From Burkholderia catarinensis (lineage in GTDB: Bacteria > Pseudomonadota > Gammaproteobacteria > Burkholderiales > Burkholderiaceae): a stretch of DNA of 64,000 nt. Both the position numbers and the translations under genes were made by a program. Positions 39,582 to 47,897 of this stretch are shown here, one piece after another. The stretch spans positions 62,001-126,000 of the forward strand of contig NZ_MDEQ02000016.1 of the NCBI RefSeq assembly GCF_001883705.2, given 5' to 3'. Below the pieces are notes generated by a model, which was not told where the DNA came from, did not search any database, and saw only the letters and a list, made by a program, of their open reading frames with translations. Every line of letters starts with the position of its first letter. Positions within the stretch are counted from its first letter, which is position 1.

Positions 39582-40619
39582 TCACCCCCGCAGCGGCGGA
39601 TTGAGCCGCGCGAACGCCGCCTGCCGGCGATACGGGAAGTACGGATACGGCGCTTCCACCGCGCTCGCCGCGTCGAGCTTCGCGATTTGCGCATCGGTCA
39701 GCGCCCAGCCGACCGCGCCGAGGTTCTGCCGCAACTGTTCCTCGTTGCGCGCACCGATGATCACCGACGACACGGTCGGCCGCTGCAGCAGCCAGTTCAG
39801 CGCGATCTGCGGCACGGTCTTGCCGGTTTCCTCCGCGATCGCGTCGAGCGCATCGACCACGTCGTACAGGCGCTCGTCGTCGACCGGCGGCCCGTAGCTG
39901 GCCGTTTCATGCAGGCGGCTGCCTTCGGGCAGCGGCGCGCCGCGGCGGATCTTGCCGGTGAGCCGGCCCCAGCCGAGCGGGCTCCAGACGAGCGCGCCGA
40001 GACCCTGGTCGGCGCCGAGCGGCATCAGGTCCCACTCGTAGTCGCGGCCGACCAGCGAGTAGTAGACCTGGTTCGCCACGTAACGCGACCAGCCGTGCCG
40101 GTCGGCCGCCGCGAGCGATTTCATGATCTGCCAGCCGGCGAAGTTCGACACGCCGATATAGCGCAGCTTGCCCGCGCGCACGAGATCGTCGAGCGTCGAC
40201 ATCACTTCCTCCACCGGCGTACCCGCGTCGAACGCGTGCAGCTGCAGCAGGTCGATGTAGTCGGTGTCGAGGCGGCGCAGCGCATCGTCGACGGCGCGCA
40301 CGAGCCGCGCGCGCGACGTGCCCGCATCGTTCGGGCCGTCGCCGGTCGGCAGGCCCGTCTTCGTCGAGATCAGCACCTGGTCGCGCCGCCCGTTGATCGC
40401 GGCGCCGAGCACGCGCTCGGATTCGCCGTCCGAATACACGTCGGCCGTGTCGAACAGGTTGACGCCGGCTTCAAGGCAGATGTCGACCAGGCGGCGCGCC
40501 TCGTCGACGCCCGTGTTGCCCCACGCGCCGAACAGCGGGCCGGTGCCGCCGAACGTGCCCGCGCCGAAGCTCAGGACGGGAACCTTGAGGCCGGAACGGC
40601 CGAGCGTACGGTATTCCAT
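39582..40619 (-). CDS. Aldo/keto reductase
   Basis: A 345-residue NADPH-dependent oxidoreductase of the YajO/Tas-like group. The catalytic tetrad is visible: Asp and Tyr in NLFDTADVYSDGESE (~52-63), Lys in ISTKTG (~82) and His in IDLLQLHAF (~123). The cofactor end is SVIIGARNEEQLRQNL. It starts MEYRTLGRSGLKVPVL at 40619, typical of the family. It is divergent from a LysR regulator (131 bases between starts), which probably controls it. The physiological carbonyl substrate is unknown. An older second copy survives as a fragment at 38640-38730. Confidence 0.93.
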   Translation of the reverse strand: MEYRTLGRSGLKVPVLSFGAGTFGGTGPLFGAWGNTGVDEARRLVDICLEAGVNLFDTADVYSDGESERVLGAAINGRRDQVLISTKTGLPTGDGPNDAGTSRARLVRAVDDALRRLDTDYIDLLQLHAFDAGTPVEEVMSTLDDLVRAGKLRYIGVSNFAGWQIMKSLAAADRHGWSRYVANQVYYSLVGRDYEWDLMPLGADQGLGALVWSPLGWGRLTGKIRRGAPLPEGSRLHETASYGPPVDDERLYDVVDALDAIAEETGKTVPQIALNWLLQRPTVSSVIIGARNEEQLRQNLGAVGWALTDAQIAKLDAASAVEAPYPYFPYRRQAAFARLNPPLRG

Positions 40620-40750
40620 GGTGTGTTTCCTTTGAGTGGTCGAAGCGCACGAGGCGGCCGCGTGGGCAGGCATCGAACTTCACTGTATCGCTTGCGGATA
40701 TTTCGGATAATTAGGCAGACTTCGAAAATATCCTTCGGAAGAGGCGAACA

Positions 40751-41638
40751 ATGCTGCTCGACAATCTGGCGCTGTTCCTGCGCATCGTGGAGAAGGGCGG
40801 GCTGGCCGCGGCGGGCCGCGAGGTCGGGCTGTCGCCGGCCACCGTGTCCGAGCGGCTTGCCGCGCTGGAGAGCTACTACGGCGCGGCGCTGCTGACGCGC
40901 ACGACCCGCGCGATCAGCCTGACCGACGAGGGCCGCACGCTCGTCGCGGGTGCGCGGCGCCTGCTGGCCGAAGCCGGCGAACTGGAAAGCCGCGTGCGGC
41001 TCGGCGTGCAGACGCTGTCGGGCCCGGTGCGCCTGAGCGCGCCGGCCGATCTCGGGCGCGAGCGTGTCGTGCCGGTCGTCGACGCGTTCCTGGCCGAGCA
41101 TCCGGGCGTCACGGTCGATCTGCATCTCGGCGACGGCTACGTCGATCTCGTCGGGCAGGGGCTCGATTTCGCGATCCGCCGCGGCACGCTTGCCGACAGT
41201 TCGCTGCGCAGCCGTTCGCTCGGCCGTGCGCGGCGCGTGGTGTGCGCGTCGCCCGCGTATCTCGCCGCCAACGGCACGCCGCGGCATCCGGACGAACTCG
41301 CCGCGCACGACTGCATCGTGATGCGTTTCGGGCCGGACCTGTATGCCGAATGGCCGTTCAGCATCGACGGCGAACTGAAGCGCGTGATGGTGCGCGGCCG
41401 GCGCGTGGCCAACGATGGAGCGCTGGTGCGCGCGTGGTGCGTCGCGGGGCATGGCGTCGCGCTGAAGTCGCTGGTCGACGTCGAACGGGATCTGGGGTCC
41501 GGTGCGCTCGTCGAGGTCCTCGGCGCGTTCTCGCCGGGCGACGTCGATTTGCAGATCGTCTATCCGGGCAGCGCCGTGCAGCCGCGGCGGGTGCGGGCGC
41601 TGATCGAGCGGTTGGCGCAGGCGCTGGCGGGGGCGTGA
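40751..41638 (+). CDS. LysR family transcriptional regulator
   Basis: A 295-residue regulator. The N-terminal winged HTH (LALFLRIVEKGGLAAAGREV, then LSPATVSERLAALE) occupies ~1-60 and is followed by the periplasmic-binding-like effector domain (GPVRLSAPADLGRERVVPVV onward). The group resembles DhcR/CrgA-like LysR proteins that regulate a divergent oxidoreductase. It is divergent from the aldo/keto reductase gene and likely acts on the shared 131-base region. Effector unknown. Confidence 0.92.
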   Translation: MLLDNLALFLRIVEKGGLAAAGREVGLSPATVSERLAALESYYGAALLTRTTRAISLTDEGRTLVAGARRLLAEAGELESRVRLGVQTLSGPVRLSAPADLGRERVVPVVDAFLAEHPGVTVDLHLGDGYVDLVGQGLDFAIRRGTLADSSLRSRSLGRARRVVCASPAYLAANGTPRHPDELAAHDCIVMRFGPDLYAEWPFSIDGELKRVMVRGRRVANDGALVRAWCVAGHGVALKSLVDVERDLGSGALVEVLGAFSPGDVDLQIVYPGSAVQPRRVRALIERLAQALAGA

Positions 41639-41814
41639 AGGGCCGTTGCCCACGCCGCCGGTGAAACGCAGCGGCATCGGTCTTGCCGCGATCGCATTGC
41701 ATGCCGGCGCAGTGATCCTGCGCGCGGCATCACAGGCTGAAATCGGGCTTCAAACCGATTGCCCACATTTCGTCATTTAGCTAATATTCAAAACGTCAAA
41801 CGAACCCGCATCCC

Positions 41815-42114
41815 ATGAACGACGTCACTCGCATCAGCGCACTGGCCAACGAAAGCCGTCTGGCCGTGATGCGCTGGCTCAAGCAGCCGCGCAAGCATTT
41901 TCCGCCGCAGCCGCACGGCGATTTCGACGAGCTTGGCGTGTGCTGCACGTACATCACCGAGAAGCTCGGCATCGCGCCGGCCACGACCACGCGCCACATG
42001 CGCATCCTCGCGGATGCCGGGCTCGTGCAGGCCACTCGCGTCGGCAAGTTCACGTACTACAAGCGGATCGACGGCGCGCTGCAGCGGCTCGGCCGCGATC
42101 TCTCGCAACTCTGA
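41815..42114 (+). CDS. ArsR family transcriptional regulator
   Basis: A 99-residue winged-helix protein (ISALANESRLAVMRWL, then CCTYITEKLGIAPATTTRHMRILADAGLV). It has a vicinal Cys pair (CC at ~41-42) just before the HTH. This may be a redox- or metal-responsive feature, though it is not the classical ArsR metal site. It lies 20 bases before a PLP-dependent decarboxylase gene and probably controls that gene. Unlike the ars operon regulator at 28414, its context has no arsenic genes. Confidence 0.87.
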   Translation: MNDVTRISALANESRLAVMRWLKQPRKHFPPQPHGDFDELGVCCTYITEKLGIAPATTTRHMRILADAGLVQATRVGKFTYYKRIDGALQRLGRDLSQL

Positions 42115-42134
42115 CTCCCACCGAGGCAACCGAC

Positions 42135-43487
42135 ATGGACGAACTTGCACTGCTGGCCGACGCCGACCGGCGCGCGCACGCGTATCTGGCCGCGACGGAC
42201 GAACGGCGCGTGTTTCCCGATGCGGCCGCGCTGGCCGGCCTTGCCGCGTTCGACGAGCCGCTGCCCGATGCGGGCCGCCCGGCCGACGACGTGCTGCGCC
42301 TGCTCGACGAGCACGGCACGCCCGCGACCGTCGCGTCGAACGGCCCGAACTACTTCGGCTTCGTGATCGGCGCGACGCTGCCGGCCGCGGCGGCGGCCGA
42401 GCGGCTGATGCTCGCGTGGGACCAGTGCGCGTCGTCGTATGCGAACTCGCCGGTGGCCGCCACGATCGAGCGCCAGGCCGCGCGCTGGGTCGTCGACGCG
42501 CTCGCGTTGCCCGAAGGCAGCGCGGTCGGCTTCGGCACGAGCGCGACGGCCTGCACGCTGGTCGCGCTGGTGGCCGCGCGGCGCGCGCTGCTCGCGCGCC
42601 ACGGCTGGGACGTCGACGAGGACGGCCTGATCGGCGCGCCCGAGGTGAAGGTCGTGATCTCCGCGCTTGCGCACATCACGGTGAAGAAGGCGTTGCGCGT
42701 GCTCGGCTTCGGGATGAAGCGCGTCATCGTCGCGCCGGTCGACACGTACGGCCGCATCGACCCGGCGCAGTTGCCGCCGCTCGACGACATGACGATCCTC
42801 TGCGTGCAGGCCGGCGAGGTGAACACCGGCGAATTCGATCCGTTCGCGGCGCTGATTCCGCCCGCGAAGGCGGCCGGCGCGTGGGTGCATGTGGACGGCG
42901 CGTTCGGCCTGTGGGCCCGTGCGTCGTCGAAGCGCGCGCTGACGGACGGCATCGACGGCGCGGACAGCTGGACCACCGACGGCCACAAGTGGCTCAATAC
43001 GCCGTACGACGGCGCGATGGTGATCTGCCGCGACGCGGCCGCGCTCGCGACCGCGATGAACAGCGACGCCGTCTACCTGAGCGGCGCGCAGGACGCGCAG
43101 AAGAACCTGAATCTCGAATTCTCGCGGCGCGCGCGCGGCATTCCGGTGTGGGCCGCGCTGCGCTCGCTCGGCCGCGCCGGCGTGGCCACGATGGTCGAGC
43201 GGCATTGCGCGCAGGCGGCGCGTGTCGCCGACGCGCTGCGTGCGGCCGGCTACGACGTGCTGAACCGCGTCGTGCTGAACCAGGTGCTCGTGCGCGCCGG
43301 CACCGACGACGAGACCGCCGCGATCCTCGAAGCCGCGCAGGCGTCGGGCGACGTATGGTTCGGCTCGACCGTGTGGCAGGGCCGGCCGGCGTTCCGGATC
43401 AGCGTGTCGTCGTGGCGCACGGAAGACGTGCACATCGATCGCCTCGTCGCGTTGCTGACGGCGCTGCGCGGCGTGCCCGTGCGCTGA
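42135..43487 (+). CDS. PLP-dependent decarboxylase family protein
   Basis: A 450-residue fold-type I enzyme of the aromatic amino acid/glutamate decarboxylase group. The PLP lysine is in TTDGHKWLNTPYDG (~281), with the conserved Asp in WVHVDGAFGLW (~253) and the cofactor-stacking region SALAHITVKKALRVLG. The C-terminal part includes RISVSSWRTEDVHIDR. Members decarboxylate tyrosine, tryptophan, dopa, aspartate or glutamate; this subgroup's substrate cannot be told. Start at 42135 (MDELALLADADRRAH), 20 bases after the ArsR gene, so both are likely an operon. Confidence 0.88.
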   Translation: MDELALLADADRRAHAYLAATDERRVFPDAAALAGLAAFDEPLPDAGRPADDVLRLLDEHGTPATVASNGPNYFGFVIGATLPAAAAAERLMLAWDQCASSYANSPVAATIERQAARWVVDALALPEGSAVGFGTSATACTLVALVAARRALLARHGWDVDEDGLIGAPEVKVVISALAHITVKKALRVLGFGMKRVIVAPVDTYGRIDPAQLPPLDDMTILCVQAGEVNTGEFDPFAALIPPAKAAGAWVHVDGAFGLWARASSKRALTDGIDGADSWTTDGHKWLNTPYDGAMVICRDAAALATAMNSDAVYLSGAQDAQKNLNLEFSRRARGIPVWAALRSLGRAGVATMVERHCAQAARVADALRAAGYDVLNRVVLNQVLVRAGTDDETAAILEAAQASGDVWFGSTVWQGRPAFRISVSSWRTEDVHIDRLVALLTALRGVPVR

Positions 43488-43664
43488 GCAGCGGCGACGC
43501 CCAACGCGCATCCGTGCTCGCGAACCTGCTGGCCGATTGCGCGCGCTAGCAGCAGGGGCCGCTGTGTCCTCGCGCGTGAAAATGTCGGACAATGGCGCGG
43601 CACGCGCGTCGCACCGGCCCGGGCGGCGCGTTCAACCGATGCATTCATGCCAACGAGAGTCCCC

Positions 43665-44132
43665 ATGCCGACCACGCCTCCCCGGGAACTGCTGAAGGCC
43701 GCCGATATCGCGAAGATGGAACCGACGCGCGCGGTGCATTCGCTGAATCCCAATGCCGTCCGTCTCAAGCGACAACTCAGCGACCTGACCGGCCTGACGC
43801 AATTCGGCGTCCACCTGCTCACGTTGATGCCCGGTCACGAATCGGCCGAGTATCACCGGCACCTGTACGAAGAAGAATGCGTGTACGTGCTGTCCGGCAC
43901 GGGCACGGTCACGATCGGCGAACGCCCTTACGAAGTCGGGCCCGGCGATTTCCTCGGCTTCGCGCGCGGCGGCGAAGCGCACACGCTGCAGAACACGGGC
44001 GACGTGCCGCTGGAACTGCTCGTCGCCGGGCAGCGGCTCGAACACGACGTGTGCGAATACCCGAGAATCGGCAAGCGGCTTTACGTGGCCGGGGAGCTCG
44101 AGGAGTTTGTCGATTTGCCGAAGCAGCCGTAA
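43665..44132 (+). CDS. Cupin domain protein
   Basis: A 155-residue single-domain cupin. The metal-binding motif 1 is GHESAEYHRHLYEEECVYVLSGTG and motif 2 is GPGDFLGFARGGEAHTLQNTG, with His and Glu ligands in the expected places. The second motif is EVGPGDF...GEAH. The start at 43665 was preferred over 43647 because GAGAG precedes it. Cupins of this size may bind sugars or small acids, or act as isomerases. No reaction can be assigned from context. Confidence 0.85.
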   Translation: MPTTPPRELLKAADIAKMEPTRAVHSLNPNAVRLKRQLSDLTGLTQFGVHLLTLMPGHESAEYHRHLYEEECVYVLSGTGTVTIGERPYEVGPGDFLGFARGGEAHTLQNTGDVPLELLVAGQRLEHDVCEYPRIGKRLYVAGELEEFVDLPKQP

Positions 44133-44553
44133 TGGCCAATTGCACGAAAGCTCCGGGATGAAATGCATCGATGTGGGATTGCATCGGCGGAGTGGCCTTA
44201 GCTGGCCGTATTCAGGAAAGGGATACGTGGCTTAATTGCTCGAGCCTCACCTGACAAGCATGGCAATGCCAACTTCGACAACGTCAAGAACAAGGGCAAG
44301 TGGTGTCGCGATTGCACGAACCTGAATCGGATCACAAACGCGAAATCGAGAGCGCGACGAACGTACCAACCGAAGTCGATGTGATAAGGCTGAGCGCTTT
44401 ATGATCGGGCGGCGTGACATCCGCCGGCTTTTGAGTGATAGCCGCGTGTCGAGCTGGGGATGGCCGCAAACGCGATCGAGTGTGATTCTTGATCCGTGGA
44501 CGGAACGAGCCTGACTTCAATAGATTTTCCGCAGCGAACGGCTGCTTACACCG
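44133..44553. other. Gene-poor region with a decayed frame
   Basis: A plus-strand stretch around 44258-44375 reads KHGNANFDNVKNKGKWCRDC followed by TNLNRITNAKSRARR. The WCxxC with polar surroundings looks like a fragment of a zinc-binding or toxin C-terminal domain, but no start or complete frame exists. Base composition drops here relative to the flanks. Confidence 0.4.
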
Positions 44554-44934
44554 ATGCGTCAGATACCTTTTCTCGCCTTTGCTCTCTCGGCCCTTGTGCC
44601 CGGTCTGCTGTGGTCGTATTTCACCGACGATCCTTGGTCACTGAAATACTCCATTCCAATCGCGTACTTCGGCACGGCAGCGTTTGCGATTCCACAATAC
44701 CTGCTGGTAGTGAAATACTGGCGCGTTTCCCTGATTTCATCGTGCCTGTGTGGCAGCATTACTGGGTTATTGACGTGGGTTGCCACCTATTTGATTTACA
44801 CCTCCATCTGGGATGACGATCTTTTCAAGGCCGATTTGTCGGCCGCTTTGGGGTTCTTGGCGTTCCTGGGCCTGGGTGCGGTGGCGGGCTTTGTGTTCTG
44901 GTTAATACATCATTGGCTACGGCCCAAAGGTTGA
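44554..44934 (+). CDS. Small integral membrane protein of unknown function
   Basis: A 126-residue protein with four hydrophobic segments (FLAFALSALVPGLLW, YFGTAAFAIPQYLLVV, SLISSCLCGSITGLLTWVAT, FLAFLGLGAVAGFVFWLIHH). It ends with a short basic tail (WLRPKG). No family is recognised. GC is lower than in neighbouring genes and codon choice is atypical, which suggests recent acquisition. No strong ribosome binding site is visible before 44554. Confidence 0.55.
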   Translation: MRQIPFLAFALSALVPGLLWSYFTDDPWSLKYSIPIAYFGTAAFAIPQYLLVVKYWRVSLISSCLCGSITGLLTWVATYLIYTSIWDDDLFKADLSAALGFLAFLGLGAVAGFVFWLIHHWLRPKG

Positions 44935-45340
44935 ATCTGCTTCTCGTCAGTACTTTAGCCGGCATGGACTGCTCTCGTACCGTTGGAGGAGCGTCTCATG
45001 CAGTTGACCCTGAGCTGCCCCTGAACTGCGACGCCAAATCCCGCATAAAAACAGAATCAATCACCTCGCGTTTAGATAAACAAAATAAAAATTCGTAAAA
45101 ACACGGGGTAGAGAAATCGCGTTTATTTGGGCACGCTTGTGCCCATTGTCCGTTCCTGGGCGCTGGTATTTCGACCTGCCGGTGCGTCCTTTTCCAGGTA
45201 TCCGAATGCGGAAATAAATACCCGCGCCCGGCATTTTCGACCGATTGGCCGGGCAGGCGACAAGTCACGAAAAGATTCCTGATTTAAAGCTCAGTAGTTC
45301 GAACCAACAGCTTGATTCAAGAGCGATACGGAGACAGGCG
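44935..45340. other. AT-richer upstream region of the GH92 genes
   Basis: No gene is supported. The AT-rich stretch at 45050-45130 could hold the promoter of the mannosidase operon. A GGGCAC-GCTT-GTGCCC hairpin lies at 45129-45144. Confidence 0.5.
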
Positions 45341-47830
45341 ATGTCGAGGAACTGGGGGTTGGGAGCGGCGCTGCTGGCGCTGTGCGTTGCCGTGACTTCA
45401 TGCGGCGGCGATTCGGATTCGCCGTCGGCGGCGGCCGCAAACATGTCGGCGTCCGCGCAGCCGCAAGGCAGCGAAAACGGCAGCGGCGGCAACGACAACA
45501 GCAACGGCAATGACAACAGCAACGGCAATGACAACAGCAAAGACAACGAAGCGTCGAAGAAAAACGCCGACATCCGCGTCGTCCAGTACGTCAATCCGCT
45601 GATCGGCACCGACTACGCCACCGACCAGCCGGCCGACCCGGTCGGCTCGGGTCTCGGCGGCGGCACGTTCCCGGGGCCGACGGTCCCGTTCGGGATGATG
45701 CAATGGAGCCCGATGACGCCCACCGCGCAATACGACAGCCGCAAAGGCGACGGCTCCGGCTTCTCCGGCGGCTACTGGTACGGCGACACGTCGATCAACG
45801 CATTCAGCATCCTGCACCTGAGCGGCACGGGCTGCTGGGCGAACGGCGGCTACCTGAACGTGATGCCGCAGCTCGCGCCCGGCGACGCCGGCACGCCGGC
45901 CAGCTTCAGCCATGCAAACGAAACCGCGCAGGCCGGCTACTACGGCGTCACGCTCGGCAACGGCATCAAGGCCGAGCTGACGACGACGGTACGCACGGGC
46001 TTCGCACGCTTCACGTATCCGGCGCTCGCGCCGGGCCAGCAGGCGACGATCGCGATCGATCCGACCGTGCTGAACAATCGCGCGCAAGGCACGACGAGCG
46101 ACACGATCAGCCAGGCCGGCGACCGCGCATTGTCGGGCACGATCGCGGGCGGCGGATTCTGCTGGGCCGGGCATGCGGTGCCCGTGTACTACTACGCGGA
46201 ATTCAGCCAGCCGTTCGCGGCGAAGCCGACGCTCGCAAACAACCGCCCCGTCACGCTGACGTTCAATGTCGACCGCAAGCACCCGGACGTGATGATGAAG
46301 CTCGGGATCTCGTTCGTCAGCGAAGCGAACGCGAAGGCGAACCTGCGCGCCGAGAATCCGGATGCCGATGCGCAAGGCAACCGGAACTGGCGCTTCGACA
46401 AGGTGCGCGGCGCGGCAAGCGCCGCATGGAACGCGCGCCTGAACGCGATTCAGGTGACAGGCGGCATCGACGCCGACAAGACCAAGTTCTACACCGCGCT
46501 GTATCACGCGTCGCTGCACCCGAACGTGTTCAACGACGTGAACGGCCAGTATCCGGACTTCTACGCGTCGAACGGCACATCGGCCGCGCCGACGCGTCAG
46601 GTCGACCAGGGCCGCACGATGTACGCGAACTTCTCCGGCTGGGACATCGACCGCTCGTTCATGCAGCTCCAGGCGCTGCTCGATCCGGTGCGCACCAGCG
46701 ACATCGTGCAGTCGCTCGTGCTCGATGCGAAGGCGTGCGGTGCGTTCCCGCGCTGGGCGTACTTCAATACGGAGACGGCCGTGATGCCCGGCGATGCGGG
46801 TTCGATCATCGTCGCGAGCGCGCATGCGTTCGGCGCGACGAATTTCGACACGCAGGCCGCCCTGTCGATCATGAAGAGCAGCACCGCGCCGGGCGCCGCG
46901 TGTGCCGGCACGCCGGTAATGGGCAGCCGCGCGGATTACGACCGGCTCGGCTACGTGCCGTCGTCGGGCAACGGCGACAACCAGACCGCATCCAACACGC
47001 TCGAATACGCGCTGAGCGATTTCGCGGTGTCGCGCTTCGCGACGGCACTCGGCGATACGGCGACCGCCGGCACGCTGCTGAAGTCGAGCGGCAACTGGCG
47101 GAATCTGTTCGATCAGCGCGCGATCCAGCCGAAGACGTCGGCCGGCGCGTGGGTCACCGACGGCTCGGGCTTCATGGAAGGCAATTCCGAGCAATACACG
47201 TGGTACGTGCCGCACGATCTCGCCGGCGTGGTGGCGCAGGCAGGCGGCGCCGCGCCGGTCGTCAAGCGGCTCGATACGTTCTTCACGCACCTGAACATCG
47301 GCACCGTGCAGCCGTATTTCTACGTCGGCAACGAAGTGACGATGGCCGTGCCGTGGGTCTATGCGTGGGCCGGCGCGCCGTCGCATACGCAGCAGGTGCT
47401 GCACGCATCGCTCGCGAACGAGTTCGGCACCGGCGCGGCCGGGCTGCCCGGCAACGACGATCTCGGCGCGATCTCGGGCTGGTACGTATGGGCCGCGCTC
47501 GGGCTCTACCCGGTCGTGCCGGGCGTGAGCGGCGTGGCGCTGTCGAGCCCGCAGTTCGAGAGGATCGCCGTGCGCGTCGGGCAGAAGGACGGCAGCTACC
47601 GTCTGCTGCACATCGTCGCGCCGGGCGCCGGTTCGGGTGATACCGCTTCGTTCTACGTCAAGTCGCTGAAGCTGAACGGCACACCGTGGCCGGGTGCATG
47701 GCTGCCGCTCGAGCACATCGCGAAGGGCGGGAAGCTGTCGTATGCGATGACGGCCGACGCGAGCGCCGCGACGTGGGGCACCGATGCGTCCGCGATGCCG
47801 TCGTTTCCGCAGGCGGCCAGCGCGCCGTAA
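45341..47830 (+). CDS. GH92 family alpha-mannosidase-like lipoprotein
   Basis: An 829-residue exported glycoside hydrolase. The lipoprotein signal ends at VAVTSC. A low-complexity Asn/Asp/Gly/Ser linker encoded by an 18-base repeat follows, then the N-terminal beta domain (VVQYVNPLIGTD, GTFPGPTVPFGMMQWSP). The C-terminal catalytic barrel has LPGNDDLGAISGWYVWAALG, holding the paired Asp residues thought to be the catalytic bases in this inverting, calcium-dependent family. It would trim mannose from N-glycans or mannans. GGAG precedes the 45341 start. The second GH92 gene follows after 67 bases. Confidence 0.88.
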   Translation: MSRNWGLGAALLALCVAVTSCGGDSDSPSAAAANMSASAQPQGSENGSGGNDNSNGNDNSNGNDNSKDNEASKKNADIRVVQYVNPLIGTDYATDQPADPVGSGLGGGTFPGPTVPFGMMQWSPMTPTAQYDSRKGDGSGFSGGYWYGDTSINAFSILHLSGTGCWANGGYLNVMPQLAPGDAGTPASFSHANETAQAGYYGVTLGNGIKAELTTTVRTGFARFTYPALAPGQQATIAIDPTVLNNRAQGTTSDTISQAGDRALSGTIAGGGFCWAGHAVPVYYYAEFSQPFAAKPTLANNRPVTLTFNVDRKHPDVMMKLGISFVSEANAKANLRAENPDADAQGNRNWRFDKVRGAASAAWNARLNAIQVTGGIDADKTKFYTALYHASLHPNVFNDVNGQYPDFYASNGTSAAPTRQVDQGRTMYANFSGWDIDRSFMQLQALLDPVRTSDIVQSLVLDAKACGAFPRWAYFNTETAVMPGDAGSIIVASAHAFGATNFDTQAALSIMKSSTAPGAACAGTPVMGSRADYDRLGYVPSSGNGDNQTASNTLEYALSDFAVSRFATALGDTATAGTLLKSSGNWRNLFDQRAIQPKTSAGAWVTDGSGFMEGNSEQYTWYVPHDLAGVVAQAGGAAPVVKRLDTFFTHLNIGTVQPYFYVGNEVTMAVPWVYAWAGAPSHTQQVLHASLANEFGTGAAGLPGNDDLGAISGWYVWAALGLYPVVPGVSGVALSSPQFERIAVRVGQKDGSYRLLHIVAPGAGSGDTASFYVKSLKLNGTPWPGAWLPLEHIAKGGKLSYAMTADASAATWGTDASAMPSFPQAASAP
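45491..45544 (+). repeat. Three tandem 18-base repeats in the GH92 linker
   Basis: AAYGACAACAGCAACGGC occurs twice exactly and a third time with its last bases changed. It encodes NDNSNG units of the linker between lipid anchor and enzyme. Copy number could vary by slippage without shifting frame. Confidence 0.85.
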
Positions 47831-47897
47831 TCGTCCGGAAAATCAACGAGCGGTTCTTGCCAACAGGATCGACGCAGAGAGAGGGAGGGACGAACGG

